A stretch of DNA of 52,080 nt from an uncultured Opitutales bacterium (GCA_900547395.1 URGP01000018.1:1-52080); one strand, 5' to 3'. Counted from the first letter of the stretch, positions 27,305-36,180 are shown. The notes: generated by a model not told the origin, from the letters alone. Program-made: numbers and translations.

Positions 27305-27328
27305 AAAAGTAATCATATGATGTATAGT
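27300..27328 (+). promoter_or_regulatory. Sigma-70-type promoter of the cupin gene
   Basis: TTTACA (27300-27305) and TATAGT (27323-27328) have a 17-base spacer. The -35 box shares bases with the palindrome at 27273-27304. The transcript would start near 27335, and a strong AAAAAAGGA stretch lies just before the ATG at 27368. Confidence 0.7.
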
Positions 27329-27367
27329 GGTTTCATACTCTAAAAACTCAACAAAAAAAGGATAAAT

Positions 27368-27805
27368 ATGAAAGAAATAACAGTGAAAAGTTACAAAAAC
27401 GAAAAAGGCTCTGAAATCTTGCAAGGCGGAAACAAGTTTACAGTAAAGCCCGTAATCGGGCTTGGAGAGGCTAAACAATGCGCAATTCATTTTGTCGAAG
27501 TCGAGCCGAATAATTTTGCCTTCGGCTACCACTACCACGAAATGAACGAAGAGGCTTTTTATATCATAAGTGGAACGGGCGTTGTAAGAACTCAAAACGG
27601 CGAAATTGAAGTGAAGGCGGGTGATGTCATAACGTTTCCGAGCGGTCCAAGCGGAGCGCACTGCATCAGAAATTCGTCCGCCGTTGAAAAACTTGTCTAT
27701 ATAGATTTTGACACGATAAACATTCCCGATTTGGTTCATTTCCCCGACACGAAAAAAGTCATGTACGAGGGTCCTTATTCCAAGGGAATATTTGACGAAC
27801 AGTAA
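27368..27805 (+). CDS. Cupin-domain protein
   Basis: A 145-residue single-domain cupin. The metal-binding motifs are YHYHEMNEEAFYIISGTG, with the G(X)5HXH(X)3-4E pattern, and the second motif around FPSGPSGAHCIRN. The function cannot be told from sequence; small cupins include isomerases, dioxygenases and binding proteins. Its divergent HxlR regulator suggests induction by a small reactive compound, but this is inference. It is followed by its own terminator. Confidence 0.88.
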   Translation: MKEITVKSYKNEKGSEILQGGNKFTVKPVIGLGEAKQCAIHFVEVEPNNFAFGYHYHEMNEEAFYIISGTGVVRTQNGEIEVKAGDVITFPSGPSGAHCIRNSSAVEKLVYIDFDTINIPDLVHFPDTKKVMYEGPYSKGIFDEQ

Positions 27806-27849
27806 TTGTATAAGAGGGGATTCTTCGGAATTCCCTTCCTTATTTAATC

Positions 27850-27883
27850 CGCGCTAATTTAAAATAAATTTGCGCGTTTTTTG
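27850..27883 (+). terminator. Terminator after the cupin gene
   Basis: GCGC-t-AATTT pairs with AAATT-t-GCGC around an AAAAT loop, followed by GTTTTTTG. It lies directly upstream of murB. Confidence 0.65.
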
Positions 27884-27918
27884 TTTACAATATGTGCGTC
27901 TTGTTTAACTTTTTCAAA

Positions 27919-28803
27919 ATGGATTTTGATTTGCCTGATATTAGGGAAAATGTCCCGCTTAAAAATTTCACCACTTGGAAAATCGGCGGAAATGCGAGGC
28001 TTTTTATCGAGGCGAAATCTGCGGAAGTTCCGAAAATTTTGTCTTGGGCAAATTCAAAGGGGATAAAAACGCATATTTTGGGAGCGGGCTCAAACGTGCT
28101 GATAAAAGATTCGGGCATCGACGGTCTTGTGGTGCGCTTGAAAGACGGTGTTTCGTCCGTCAAAATTTCCGAAAAAACCGCGTTTGCCCCCGCGGGGGTG
28201 CGCTTGGCGCAGTTTGTAAATTTTCTTGCGAAAAACGGGATTTCAGGCTTTGAATTTCTTGCGGGAATACCCGGGACAATCGGCGGAGCGGTATTTATGA
28301 ACGCGGGAATCGGCGGAGAAAACAAGCGCGAAATTTCAGATGTTTTTGATGGTGGAATTTTGTGCAATTTAAAAGGCGAAGTTTTTGAAGTCGGGGCGGA
28401 TTTCATGGAATTTTCGCACCGACATTCTGTTTTGCACAATTCAAGCTATGTTCTGCTTTCAGCAAAATTCAGGCTTGAAGAGAAATCTCCGCCCGAAGAA
28501 ATTTTGAAAAAAATTAGAAAAACCGCGAAGGAGCGGGCGGCGCGCGAGCCTGAAAACAGGAAAAATGCGGGCAGTGTTTTCAAGGCGTGCGGCGGAGTTC
28601 CCGCGGGGCTTTTGATTGACAGGGCGGGGCTTAAAGGATGCAAAGTCGGGGCGGCGCAAATAAGCCGCGTACACGCGAACTGGATTGAAAATTTGGGCGG
28701 CGCGACTTCAAGCGACGTGGAAGCCTTAATAAAATTCGCAAAGGAAAAGGTTTTTGAAAAATTCGGGGTTCTCCTTGAAGAGGAAGTGCGGATTTTGGGC
28801 TAA
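27919..28803 (+). CDS. murB: UDP-N-acetylenolpyruvoylglucosamine reductase
   Basis: MurB is the FAD enzyme that reduces enolpyruvyl-UDP-GlcNAc to UDP-MurNAc with NADPH, the second step of peptidoglycan synthesis. The start ATG 27919 gives MDFDLPDIRENVPLKNFTTW; an in-frame ATG at 27892 would add nine residues. FAD-binding features are TTWKIGGNAR, LGAGSNVL and the AGIPGTIGGAVFMNAG block. The proton-donating serine lies in GSVFKACGG and the final glutamate in EEEVRILG. At 294 residues it is near the B. subtilis-type length. Its stop overlaps the convergent DUF4838 stop. Confidence 0.94.
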   Translation: MDFDLPDIRENVPLKNFTTWKIGGNARLFIEAKSAEVPKILSWANSKGIKTHILGAGSNVLIKDSGIDGLVVRLKDGVSSVKISEKTAFAPAGVRLAQFVNFLAKNGISGFEFLAGIPGTIGGAVFMNAGIGGENKREISDVFDGGILCNLKGEVFEVGADFMEFSHRHSVLHNSSYVLLSAKFRLEEKSPPEEILKKIRKTAKERAAREPENRKNAGSVFKACGGVPAGLLIDRAGLKGCKVGAAQISRVHANWIENLGGATSSDVEALIKFAKEKVFEKFGVLLEEEVRILG

Positions 28804-31181
28804 GGCTTCGCGAATTTTCTAACTTCGATTTTCTTTATGAAAACGGGATTTGACGATTGGCGCAGATAAATTCCGAATACCGTGCGGTTCGCATTGGCGG
28901 GCGTCTCTAAAATGATTTTAAAAGTGTCGCTTCTTCTTTCAGGTAGCGGGGGAATTGAAACTTCCTTGTATTTTACGCATTTGTTTTTTGCGTCGAACAC
29001 GCTTACGGCAAGGAACATTTCAGATGATATCTCGCGGAGGTAATCTATGCAGAAAGTTATTTCATAGACTTCTTCGGGAGCAAGTTTCAGGCTTTTGAAA
29101 AATTCAAAGTGGAATGCGTTTGAAACTTTAAGCGCAAAATCATTTCCGCTTTTTTCGATTTTAAGTTCGGGCTTGTCTGACGGAATGTATTTTATGATAA
29201 AATCTTTGCCTAATGCGTTTTCAAGGTCGTTTGCCCCGATGAAATTTTCGGGGGAGAAGGCAAACACAAGTTCCGATTTGCTTTCAGACGCTTTTTTTAG
29301 CGCGTTGAAATTTTCTGAAAGCGATTTGATTTTTTCAATTTCTAATGGCGTGGCGTTTTTAAGGGCGGACATTAAAAGCTCTCCGCAAGGCGGCGAAAAC
29401 GACCTTTCTTTTGCGTTTCTTGGAGAATTTTTGAATAAGGCGGATTTCTTTTTTGCGAGAATTTCAAATTTTGAAGAAGCATTTTTTGATTTTTCCAACG
29501 CACCGATTATTTCGGAGGATTTGGCGTTTTTGAATTTTAGAAAGAACAGTTCTTTTTTTGCGAAGTAGTCTTCCACAAATGCTTTTGTCTTTTCAAATTC
29601 AAGGCGAAGCTCCGCAACTTTCATTTTTGTTTCGGGAAGTTTTGCATCGGCTTCGGCGTTTTGAAGGGAAAATTCCATTTTTTCCAAAATGTCGGGGGTA
29701 AAAAGCTCCGCAACCGTGTCGCGCATAAAAAGCCCGAGCCACTTCGGGGAATCTGTACGGTTTTCCCATGCGGATTTTGCGGCGTCGAAAAATTCCATTG
29801 CGGCTCCGCCCGCGCCTTGGTAATAGTTTATGAAATATTCGAGCCTTAGTTCGCGGAAGCTTTTCTCCGATCCGTTTAAGACTTTTTGAATTGCCCAGTA
29901 TTTAAAGGAGTCGTAAGCCCAAACGGGATTTAGCTCCGCAAAGTAGCAGTTAAATCCCAGATTTTTTGCGATTCTTATAAACTCTATTTCAAATTCCTCG
30001 ACGGGGCGCGGAACGAAATATGGCGCGCCGTATATGTAAGAGCAAATTCCGCGGACTTTCGAGCCGTCATTGGCATAAGACTTTAAAATGCCGATGGTTT
30101 CGTTTTTGAAATTTTCGTCGAAGAAGTTTGCGCTGTCGATGCAAAGGAAAGGGGCAATGTTTTTTTCAAGCGGAAAATCGGGATGGCGCAGGGTCGGCAG
30201 ATACGCAATAAGACCTATGAATTTGTCGGGATTTGATTTTTTTATTTTTTTTGCGACTTCGTTTGCGAACGAATAGTACGCGTTTGAAATGGAATCCACG
30301 CCCGATATGAACCTGTCTTCTGCTTCGATGTCATAGGGGATTGAAATGTCGAAATTCAAGGAGTCGTTTATTCCTATTGAAAAAGAGTTTGCCTGTGGAT
30401 TTTTTGCGAAAATTTTTTCGGCTTTCTCTGCCGCAAAATCGGCGGCGTTTTCGGCGTTAAACTTGGGCTGCAGATATTTTCTTGAAGCGTATTTTTTCAG
30501 CGTCGGCTTAAATTCGGGAAATTCGCGCATGTCCTCAGGCGTGAATATGTTTGAGAGATTATGTGAAAAACCTCTCAAAACCGCGTCGTTTCCGTTGAGT
30601 CTCGCAAAAATTTTCGCCTCGCTTGAAAGGTTTTCGGGGTACAATGAAATTGAGGTAAACCCGTGCGTGTAAATCCTTTCGCCACTTTTTATTTTTGCGT
30701 CTTGTGGCGGGAGCTTTGTTCCGATTTCATCGTTTGGGGCGTAAAATTCAAAGCCGAGCTCGCGCAGAAAATCTCCCGCGGCGTTTACAGGACTTGACGA
30801 ATAGAGGATTTTTATTCTGCCGTTTCGGGTTGAAACAACGTTTGTTCTCGTGTTTTCATGGCTGAAAAAGGAGAGCTTTTTTGCGTCGGGAAGCCTTGAA
30901 AGCGAAACGGACTTGTATAAAAATGCGTCTTTGGGGTTTCGGGTCGTAAAAAAATCCGTTTTGGGGAACGCCTTTTTCAGGTGCTTTAAAATTAAATTTG
31001 CGGCGTCAATTTCCTGTCCGCTTGGATTTTGCGGCAAGGCTATCGCCACTTTTTTATATTCGCAGTCCTTAAACGAAAAGTCTTTTTGGCGCGGAAACGC
31101 ATGCAAATGCAGTGCGAGAAGCGGAACGGTCAAAACCGCCGCCAAAAGTTTCTTTGCGTTGTTTGCCAAAAAGAGTTTCAA
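28800..31181 (-). CDS. Exported DUF4838 protein (putative glycoside hydrolase)
   Basis: A 793-residue protein with a signal peptide (about 1-29; LLAAVLTVPLLALHLHAF). The N-terminal region (YKKVAIALPQNPSGQEIDAA, about 40-150) resembles the alpha-glucuronidase-type domain found before DUF4838. The DUF4838 region (about 210-480) has the NSFSIGINDSLNFD motif. A helical stretch and a beta-sandwich-like end (about 650-793) follow. DUF4838 proteins are common in polysaccharide-degrading PVC and Bacteroidota genomes, but the activity is mostly not measured. It is a single leftward gene between murB and the UDPGP gene. Confidence 0.87.
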   Translation of the reverse strand: MKLFLANNAKKLLAAVLTVPLLALHLHAFPRQKDFSFKDCEYKKVAIALPQNPSGQEIDAANLILKHLKKAFPKTDFFTTRNPKDAFLYKSVSLSRLPDAKKLSFFSHENTRTNVVSTRNGRIKILYSSSPVNAAGDFLRELGFEFYAPNDEIGTKLPPQDAKIKSGERIYTHGFTSISLYPENLSSEAKIFARLNGNDAVLRGFSHNLSNIFTPEDMREFPEFKPTLKKYASRKYLQPKFNAENAADFAAEKAEKIFAKNPQANSFSIGINDSLNFDISIPYDIEAEDRFISGVDSISNAYYSFANEVAKKIKKSNPDKFIGLIAYLPTLRHPDFPLEKNIAPFLCIDSANFFDENFKNETIGILKSYANDGSKVRGICSYIYGAPYFVPRPVEEFEIEFIRIAKNLGFNCYFAELNPVWAYDSFKYWAIQKVLNGSEKSFRELRLEYFINYYQGAGGAAMEFFDAAKSAWENRTDSPKWLGLFMRDTVAELFTPDILEKMEFSLQNAEADAKLPETKMKVAELRLEFEKTKAFVEDYFAKKELFFLKFKNAKSSEIIGALEKSKNASSKFEILAKKKSALFKNSPRNAKERSFSPPCGELLMSALKNATPLEIEKIKSLSENFNALKKASESKSELVFAFSPENFIGANDLENALGKDFIIKYIPSDKPELKIEKSGNDFALKVSNAFHFEFFKSLKLAPEEVYEITFCIDYLREISSEMFLAVSVFDAKNKCVKYKEVSIPPLPERRSDTFKIILETPANANRTVFGIYLRQSSNPVFIKKIEVRKFAKP

Positions 31182-31289
31182 TACTTTTTATGTTTTATAA
31201 AAACCGCGCATCTTCAAGCCTTAAAATCAAATGTTGACTATGTTTGGCAAATTGGCGATATTATTATCAACTTAAAACGGAATTTATTT

Positions 31290-32720
31290 ATGTCAAACTA
31301 CGCGGAAATCAGGGAAAAATTCGAGAAGTCGGGGCAGGGTCATGTCTTTAAATATTGGGGCGGGTTGACGGACTCGCAAAAATCGCGCCTGCTCTCGCAG
31401 CTTGAAGAGGTCGATTTGGAGGAAATCGCGCATTTAAATGAAACGCTGCTATTCGCAAACAAGACGGAATCGCAAGTGGACTTTTCAAGGCTTGAACCTG
31501 CTCCGTATGTGAAATATTCCGAAAACAAGGAAGCCGACCCTGTGTGGCAAAAGGCAAAGTCGGTCGGTGAAGAGGCTATAAGGGCGGGCAAACTTGCGGC
31601 GTTTGTCGTTGCAGGCGGGCAGGGTACGAGGCTTGGGTACGACGCGCCGAAGGGAACTCTCCCCATAAGCCCCGTCAAGCATAAGCCATTCTTTCAAATA
31701 TTTGCCGAAAAAATAAGATGCGCGCAGGAAAAATACGGGGTTGAAATTCCGTTCATGGTTATGACAAGCATCATCAACCATACCCAAATATGCGATTTCT
31801 TCAAGTCAAACGCCTACTTTGGGCTGAATCCCGAAAAGGTCGTATTTTTTAAGCAGGGTTTCATTCCTTCCGTGGATAAGTTCGGCAAGATAATTCTTTC
31901 GGATAAGGGAGAAATCGCCCTTGCCCCGAACGGGCATGGCGGGTGCCTCAGGGCGATGGTCAGAAGCGGCGCGATTGCAAAGCTTAAAGAGCTTGGAGTT
32001 GAATATATAAGCTACTTTCAGGTGGACAATCCCCTCGTCAACATCATCGACCCGTATTTCTTGGGCTTTCACATACTGGGCAATTCCGAAATGTCGTCCA
32101 AGATGATACCCAAGGCGTATCCCCTTGAAAAGGTCGGGCATTTCTGCATTTATAACGGCAAGCTTTGCGTGATTGAATATTCCGATTTGCCTGCGTCTTA
32201 TCAAGAGATGCGCGATGAAAACGGGGGGCTTAAATTTGTCGCGGGAAGCGTTGCCATACACATTTTGAATGTTGACTTTGTAGAGGCGAAAGGCGCGGAC
32301 GATTCCGACTGCAAGCTGCCTTTCCATGTCGCGTTTAAGAAAGTGCCGTTTCTCGACCAAGGCGGCAATGTCGTAAAGCCCGAAAAACCGAACGGCTACA
32401 AGTACGAAATGTTTGTTTTCGACGCGCTTGAAAGCGCGAAAAATCCCCTTGTATTGGAAGGGCTTAGATGCGATGAATTTTCGGCAGTCAAGAATAAGGA
32501 AGGCATTGACAGCCCCGCAACCTGCAAGCGCGACCAGAGACGCCAGTTCGCCGAATGGCTCGAAGCGGCAGGCGTTTCGTTGGAAAGGGATTCGGAAAAA
32601 ACACCCGTTTACGATATTGAAATTTCTCCGCTTTTTGCCTCAAACAAAGCCGACTTTGTGGAAAAATGGAACGCACTTGAAAAAAAGCCGGAAATCAGGG
32701 ACGGTCTTTATATCGAATAA
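31290..32720 (+). CDS. UDPGP-type sugar-1-phosphate uridylyltransferase (UAP1-like)
   Basis: 476 residues from ATG 31290; the longer upstream frame runs antisense through the DUF4838 start. The nucleotide-binding loop is AFVVAGGQGTRLGYDAPKGT (104-123), followed by YFQVDNPLVNIIDP and APNGHGG, all typical of the eukaryotic-type UDP-N-acetylglucosamine/UDP-glucose pyrophosphorylase family. It would make UDP-GlcNAc or UDP-hexose from UTP. The sequence alone does not tell which sugar is used. UDP-GlcNAc would link it to the murA and murB genes in this window. Confidence 0.9.
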   Translation: MSNYAEIREKFEKSGQGHVFKYWGGLTDSQKSRLLSQLEEVDLEEIAHLNETLLFANKTESQVDFSRLEPAPYVKYSENKEADPVWQKAKSVGEEAIRAGKLAAFVVAGGQGTRLGYDAPKGTLPISPVKHKPFFQIFAEKIRCAQEKYGVEIPFMVMTSIINHTQICDFFKSNAYFGLNPEKVVFFKQGFIPSVDKFGKIILSDKGEIALAPNGHGGCLRAMVRSGAIAKLKELGVEYISYFQVDNPLVNIIDPYFLGFHILGNSEMSSKMIPKAYPLEKVGHFCIYNGKLCVIEYSDLPASYQEMRDENGGLKFVAGSVAIHILNVDFVEAKGADDSDCKLPFHVAFKKVPFLDQGGNVVKPEKPNGYKYEMFVFDALESAKNPLVLEGLRCDEFSAVKNKEGIDSPATCKRDQRRQFAEWLEAAGVSLERDSEKTPVYDIEISPLFASNKADFVEKWNALEKKPEIRDGLYIE

Positions 32721-32733
32721 ATTTTAAAAAACA

Positions 32734-32761
32734 TTGAAAAACAGCCTGAAACTTTTATGTT
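32734..32761 (+). promoter_or_regulatory. Candidate promoter of the T2SS operon
   Basis: TTGAAA (32734-32739) and TATGTT (32756-32761) are separated by 16 bases, 45 bp upstream of gspG. An AAAAAAGGA ribosome binding site precedes the gspG ATG. Confidence 0.4.
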
Positions 32762-32806
32762 AAAAAGGCGTTTAAATTCTATGGAAATTTCTAAAAAAGG
32801 ATAAAA

Positions 32807-33241
32807 ATGAAATCTGTAAGACGCATTCAAAGAAAGACGCGCAAGGCGTTCACTCTCTTGGAAATACTTGTTGTCATCGCGCTCATTGCGCTTTTGGCAG
32901 GATTGACCGTTTCCAACATCGGCGGGATGTTTTCGGGCGGGCAGGAGAAGGCGGCAAAGCTGTTTGTAACAACTTCAATGCAAAGCCCGCTCATGGCGTA
33001 CAGAATGGACATGGGGGCGTATCCCACCACGGAAGAAGGCTTGATGGCGTTAATTAAAGCTCCCGAAGGCGCGGGTGCGCAGTGGCGCAAGCCTTATGTC
33101 AATTTGAAGGAGCTTCCCAAAGACCCTTGGGGCAAGGAGTATTTATACCGCTGTCCCGGCATAAAAAATCCCGATTCCTACGACCTTTGGTCGCTCGGTC
33201 CGGACAGGGTTGAAAGCGACGACGACATCGGCAACTGGTAA
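32807..33241 (+). CDS. gspG: Type II secretion major pseudopilin GspG
   Basis: The main subunit of the periplasmic pseudopilus. The 144-residue product has a basic leader and the prepilin peptidase site RKA|FTLLEILVVIALIALLAG, with Ala rather than Gly before the cut and Glu at mature position 5. The C-terminal half has the GspG signature: MGAYPTTEEGLMAL, WRKPYV, LPKDPWGKEYLYRCPG and a final acidic DRVESDDDIGNW that normally binds calcium. It is the first gene of the T2SS operon, and a hairpin follows it. Confidence 0.97.
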   Translation: MKSVRRIQRKTRKAFTLLEILVVIALIALLAGLTVSNIGGMFSGGQEKAAKLFVTTSMQSPLMAYRMDMGAYPTTEEGLMALIKAPEGAGAQWRKPYVNLKELPKDPWGKEYLYRCPGIKNPDSYDLWSLGPDRVESDDDIGNW

Positions 33242-33247
33242 TTTGCG

Positions 33248-33288
33248 TTGCGCCGAAAATTTTTCTTCGGCGCAAATTTTTGTTTTTT
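33248..33288 (+). terminator. Terminator-like hairpin between gspG and gspH
   Basis: TTGCGCCGAA (33248-33257) and TTCGGCGCAA (33266-33275) form a perfect 10-bp stem around an eight-base loop, followed by ATTTTTGTTTTTTT. It occupies the whole 51-bp gap between gspG and gspH. It looks like a partial terminator that lowers expression of the genes after the major pseudopilin. Confidence 0.75.
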
Positions 33289-33292
33289 TGGA

Positions 33293-33850
33293 ATGAAAAA
33301 GGGGGCTTTTACGCTGTTGGAGCTTTTGGTTGTGATTGCGATGATTGCAGTCATAGCCTCTTTGAGCGTAAGCGACTTTTCATTCGCCTATTCGGGGGCA
33401 AAGCGTCCGCCGCAGGCGGTTTTGGCAAACTCTTTGAAGCTTGCAAGGATTTCCGCCATGGAGCTTGGAGAGGAAGTCAGTTTGTTTTTCGACGCCGAAA
33501 ATTCGGACATGGTTTTGCGCAAAACTTTCAGCGGGGAAACGGTTTTCAGAAAAAACCTCTTTTCTCTTTCCGAAGAGGACAAGAAAAAGCTTGCCGAAGA
33601 CGCAGGCTACGGCGCGCAAAGCTATCCCGAAATATCCGTTTTGTTTCGCCCAAACTATCCGCGCCTTTACAACTTTTCGCGCTCAGATTCTGACGGCGCG
33701 GAGTTTTTGGATTCGCTTAGGTTTTCGCCTAACTCCTCTTCCACCCCCGCGTTTGTGGAACTTTTGATAAACGGATCGCGCAGGGCATTGTTTAAGCTCG
33801 ATCCGCTTTCTGCAATGCCGCTTGCAACGGAGGGCATTGATGAAAAGTAA
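33293..33850 (+). CDS. gspH: Minor pseudopilin, GspH-like
   Basis: 185 residues from ATG 33293. The prepilin motif is KKGA|FTLLELLVVIAMIAVI, followed by a variable soluble domain (LARISAMELGEEVSLFFDAE) that resembles GspH. Minor pseudopilins GspH-I-J-K form the tip of the pseudopilus. The assignment to GspH rather than another minor pseudopilin relies on the order G-H-I-J-K. The stop overlaps the next start by 11 bp. Confidence 0.8.
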   Translation: MKKGAFTLLELLVVIAMIAVIASLSVSDFSFAYSGAKRPPQAVLANSLKLARISAMELGEEVSLFFDAENSDMVLRKTFSGETVFRKNLFSLSEEDKKKLAEDAGYGAQSYPEISVLFRPNYPRLYNFSRSDSDGAEFLDSLRFSPNSSSTPAFVELLINGSRRALFKLDPLSAMPLATEGIDEK

Positions 33851-34289
33851 AAACGCGTTCACATTGGTAGAGTGCATTGCAGCCCTCGGGCTTTTCGCCT
33901 TGGTTGCGGTCGTGCTTGGGCAGACGTGTTTTAACTGTCTAAACGCCGTTCATTCGCTTGAAAAAGACGCGCATAACGATGCTCTTTTCGACTATCTGCG
34001 CACGAAAGTTTTGGCGGAAGACGATTTGAGCAACCTGCAAACGGGCATTGACGTTTACGGACCCGACGGAAAAACGTTGACTATTATAGGAGACGCGGTT
34101 GCGACAAAAATTGTCGATTTGTTCAGGCTGGACGTCAGTTGCGACGAAGTAGGATATGCCGACGTGTTTTATCTGGTACGCCCCTCATGGTACGACAAGC
34201 TTACGCGGGCGTCTGTCCAAAGGGACGAGATTTTGGACGACCGCAAGGACGAAGTTGAAGACGCGCGCAGGAGGAGCGCATGGCAATGA
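33840..34289 (+). CDS. gspI: Minor pseudopilin, GspI-like
   Basis: 149 residues from ATG 33840, which lies inside the end of gspH. The prepilin site is KNA|FTLVECIAALGLFALVAV with Glu at position 5. The soluble part is short and acidic and ends in DDRKDEVEDARRRSAW. The call rests on operon position and size. It overlaps gspJ by 10 bp, so translation is probably coupled. Confidence 0.78.
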   Translation: MKSKNAFTLVECIAALGLFALVAVVLGQTCFNCLNAVHSLEKDAHNDALFDYLRTKVLAEDDLSNLQTGIDVYGPDGKTLTIIGDAVATKIVDLFRLDVSCDEVGYADVFYLVRPSWYDKLTRASVQRDEILDDRKDEVEDARRRSAWQ

Positions 34290-35149
34290 AACGCGCGTTC
34301 ACTCTGATAGAGGTTCTTTTTTCCCTCGCAATTTCGGCGATTGTCATGGTGGGCGCGTGTGTCTTGATGTTCAACATGTCGTCCATTTTGGAGAGGTTTG
34401 AAGGGGACGAACCGTTCGATGTCCATGTAAACGGCGTTGAGGTTTTCTTAAAGAACATTCTTAAAAATTCGCAGATGCCGCAAGAGCGCGATTATTCAAA
34501 CACCTTTACGGCTTTTGCGGAAAACTCCAATTTGGGTAAGGGCAATCCGCCCGATTCCATGATGGGCGACAAGTCCAAAATTTCATTCGGCGTCATGGAC
34601 GACATTCCGTTTTTTATATCCCGCAGGGGATTTTCCCCCGAAAAGGACGCGTGGCTTGATTTCCGCGAAAAGGAAGGGCTTTACATAATTTGGACTTTCG
34701 CAAAAAACGAAAATTACAACAGCGCAAGCGATGACAGACCCGTTTATGAAAGTCCTGTTTCCCCTTTCGTGGTTTCAATGTCTTATGTTTACATCGACGA
34801 GGACGGAAGATGGCTCGAAGAGGAGGATATGGATTATATCTCGTCTTCTTCCGTTGCCTCAAACCAGATGCCGAACTTCATAAAACTCGTTTTTGAACGC
34901 GGGAAGGAAACGCACACAAGATACATAAGTTTGCTTTCAAATGTTGACGGCGAGTTTGCGCCGAGCGTATCTTCTTCTTCGTCTCGCAATAATTCTTCAA
35001 GCGGCGGCGGAAATCGACCAAGCGGCAATGGAGGAGGGAATAGACCAAGCGGTGGCGGAGCGAACGGAGCTTCCCATTCTGCGGGGGGAGCGGGCGGAGG
35101 CGCGAATGGTGGTGCGTCTTCGGGCGGCGGAGCGGGAGGTGCTAAATGA
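34280..35149 (+). CDS. gspJ: Minor pseudopilin, GspJ-like, with a Gly/Ser-rich tail
   Basis: 289 residues. The prepilin site is KRA|FTLIEVLFSLAISAIVMV. The soluble domain (about 30-225) is GspJ-sized. The last ~60 residues are almost only Gly, Ser, Ala and Asn in short GGGNRPSG-type repeats. Such a tail is not part of the usual GspJ and would be flexible. The start is ATG 34280; an ATG two codons later is also possible. The end overlaps gspK by 4 bp. Confidence 0.8.
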   Translation: MAMKRAFTLIEVLFSLAISAIVMVGACVLMFNMSSILERFEGDEPFDVHVNGVEVFLKNILKNSQMPQERDYSNTFTAFAENSNLGKGNPPDSMMGDKSKISFGVMDDIPFFISRRGFSPEKDAWLDFREKEGLYIIWTFAKNENYNSASDDRPVYESPVSPFVVSMSYVYIDEDGRWLEEEDMDYISSSSVASNQMPNFIKLVFERGKETHTRYISLLSNVDGEFAPSVSSSSSRNNSSSGGGNRPSGNGGGNRPSGGGANGASHSAGGAGGGANGGASSGGGAGGAK

Positions 35150-36114
35150 AGCCGTTTTATTGCAGAAAGCGCAAAGGCTCTGTGATGCTCTTCATCTTGG
35201 GTGTCGCATTGTTTTTGACGGGGGTGATTGCCGTTATTATGGATTATTCCGTAATTGAAATGAAATTGCGCGCGCCGGCCGTAAAGGAGCATTCAATACG
35301 CCAGGACGCCTATAACGGGCTTTATGCCGCCATTGCCGAAATCAAGGAATATCTTGAAATTGACGGAGCTTTGCATTCCCCCTTGCAGGGCTGGGGGGAG
35401 CTTTTGACAGACGGCAGGGCAATGCTTCCTAAGGGTTCAAAAATCGAGGCGAAAGCAGTTGACGAAACCGCAAAGCTTCCGCTTTCAAGCCTTAAAGAAG
35501 ATGAGCTTGAAGCACTGTTTTACGAGATGGGTTTTTCGGAAACCGACTGCAACTATATCGCCCAGAAATTTTTGGATTGGACTGACTCAGACGATTCCGC
35601 CCGCATTGACGGCGCGGAAAAAGAAGATTACGATGATGACGAGGCAATGCCCCCGAATAGAGCCGTCCGAACTCTTGCGGAATTAAAGTACGTCAAGGAT
35701 TTGTATCCGTATTTCTTTTTGGAAAACGGAGAGCCGAATGAAATGTACGAAAAATTGGCTTCGGCGGCATCGCTTGAAAACACGGGAGAAAACGTGAATT
35801 TCAACACTGCAAACGAGCTTGTTTTGCGCGCAATTTACAAGATGGACGAAATAAATTTCGACACAAATATCTTTGACGCAATACAAGGCAAAACGGGCGG
35901 AGTTTCAGACGGAGAATACTGGCTCTCTTCCGCCGCCGACATTTCTTCGCGCGGGGCAAACCCGCCCTTGCGCTATGTCGGGGTTGACGCGAAGTTTTTG
36001 AGGCTTGAAGTCTCGGCAAGGCGGGGCGTTTTGACGTACCGCATAACGGCTCTTTGCGAAGTTGACGGCTCGTCTTTGAGCGTCAAAAAAATTTACGAGG
36101 GGTTTGTCCGTTAA
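35146..36114 (+). CDS. gspK: Minor pseudopilin GspK
   Basis: 322 residues, the large size typical of GspK. The leader ends RKRKG|SVMLFILGVALFLTG and lacks the Glu at position 5, which is normal for this subunit. The soluble part contains a DETAKLPLSSL start and a helix-hairpin-helix-like VNFNTANELVLRAIYKM segment, both seen in GspK. It is thought to cap the pseudopilus tip. It is followed by a 66-bp gap to gspL. Confidence 0.88.
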   Translation: MKPFYCRKRKGSVMLFILGVALFLTGVIAVIMDYSVIEMKLRAPAVKEHSIRQDAYNGLYAAIAEIKEYLEIDGALHSPLQGWGELLTDGRAMLPKGSKIEAKAVDETAKLPLSSLKEDELEALFYEMGFSETDCNYIAQKFLDWTDSDDSARIDGAEKEDYDDDEAMPPNRAVRTLAELKYVKDLYPYFFLENGEPNEMYEKLASAASLENTGENVNFNTANELVLRAIYKMDEINFDTNIFDAIQGKTGGVSDGEYWLSSAADISSRGANPPLRYVGVDAKFLRLEVSARRGVLTYRITALCEVDGSSLSVKKIYEGFVR

Positions 36115-36180
36115 TTTTCAAAAAAAATGTGGATAAATCGAAACTTTTGACTTTAATATGTGTTTATACCGTTAATAAGT

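Noticed and set aside
31029..31289. N-terminal extension of the UDPGP gene
   Set aside because: The extra 87 codons overlap the start of the DUF4838 gene on the other strand and have no family similarity; ATG 31290 fits the protein family.
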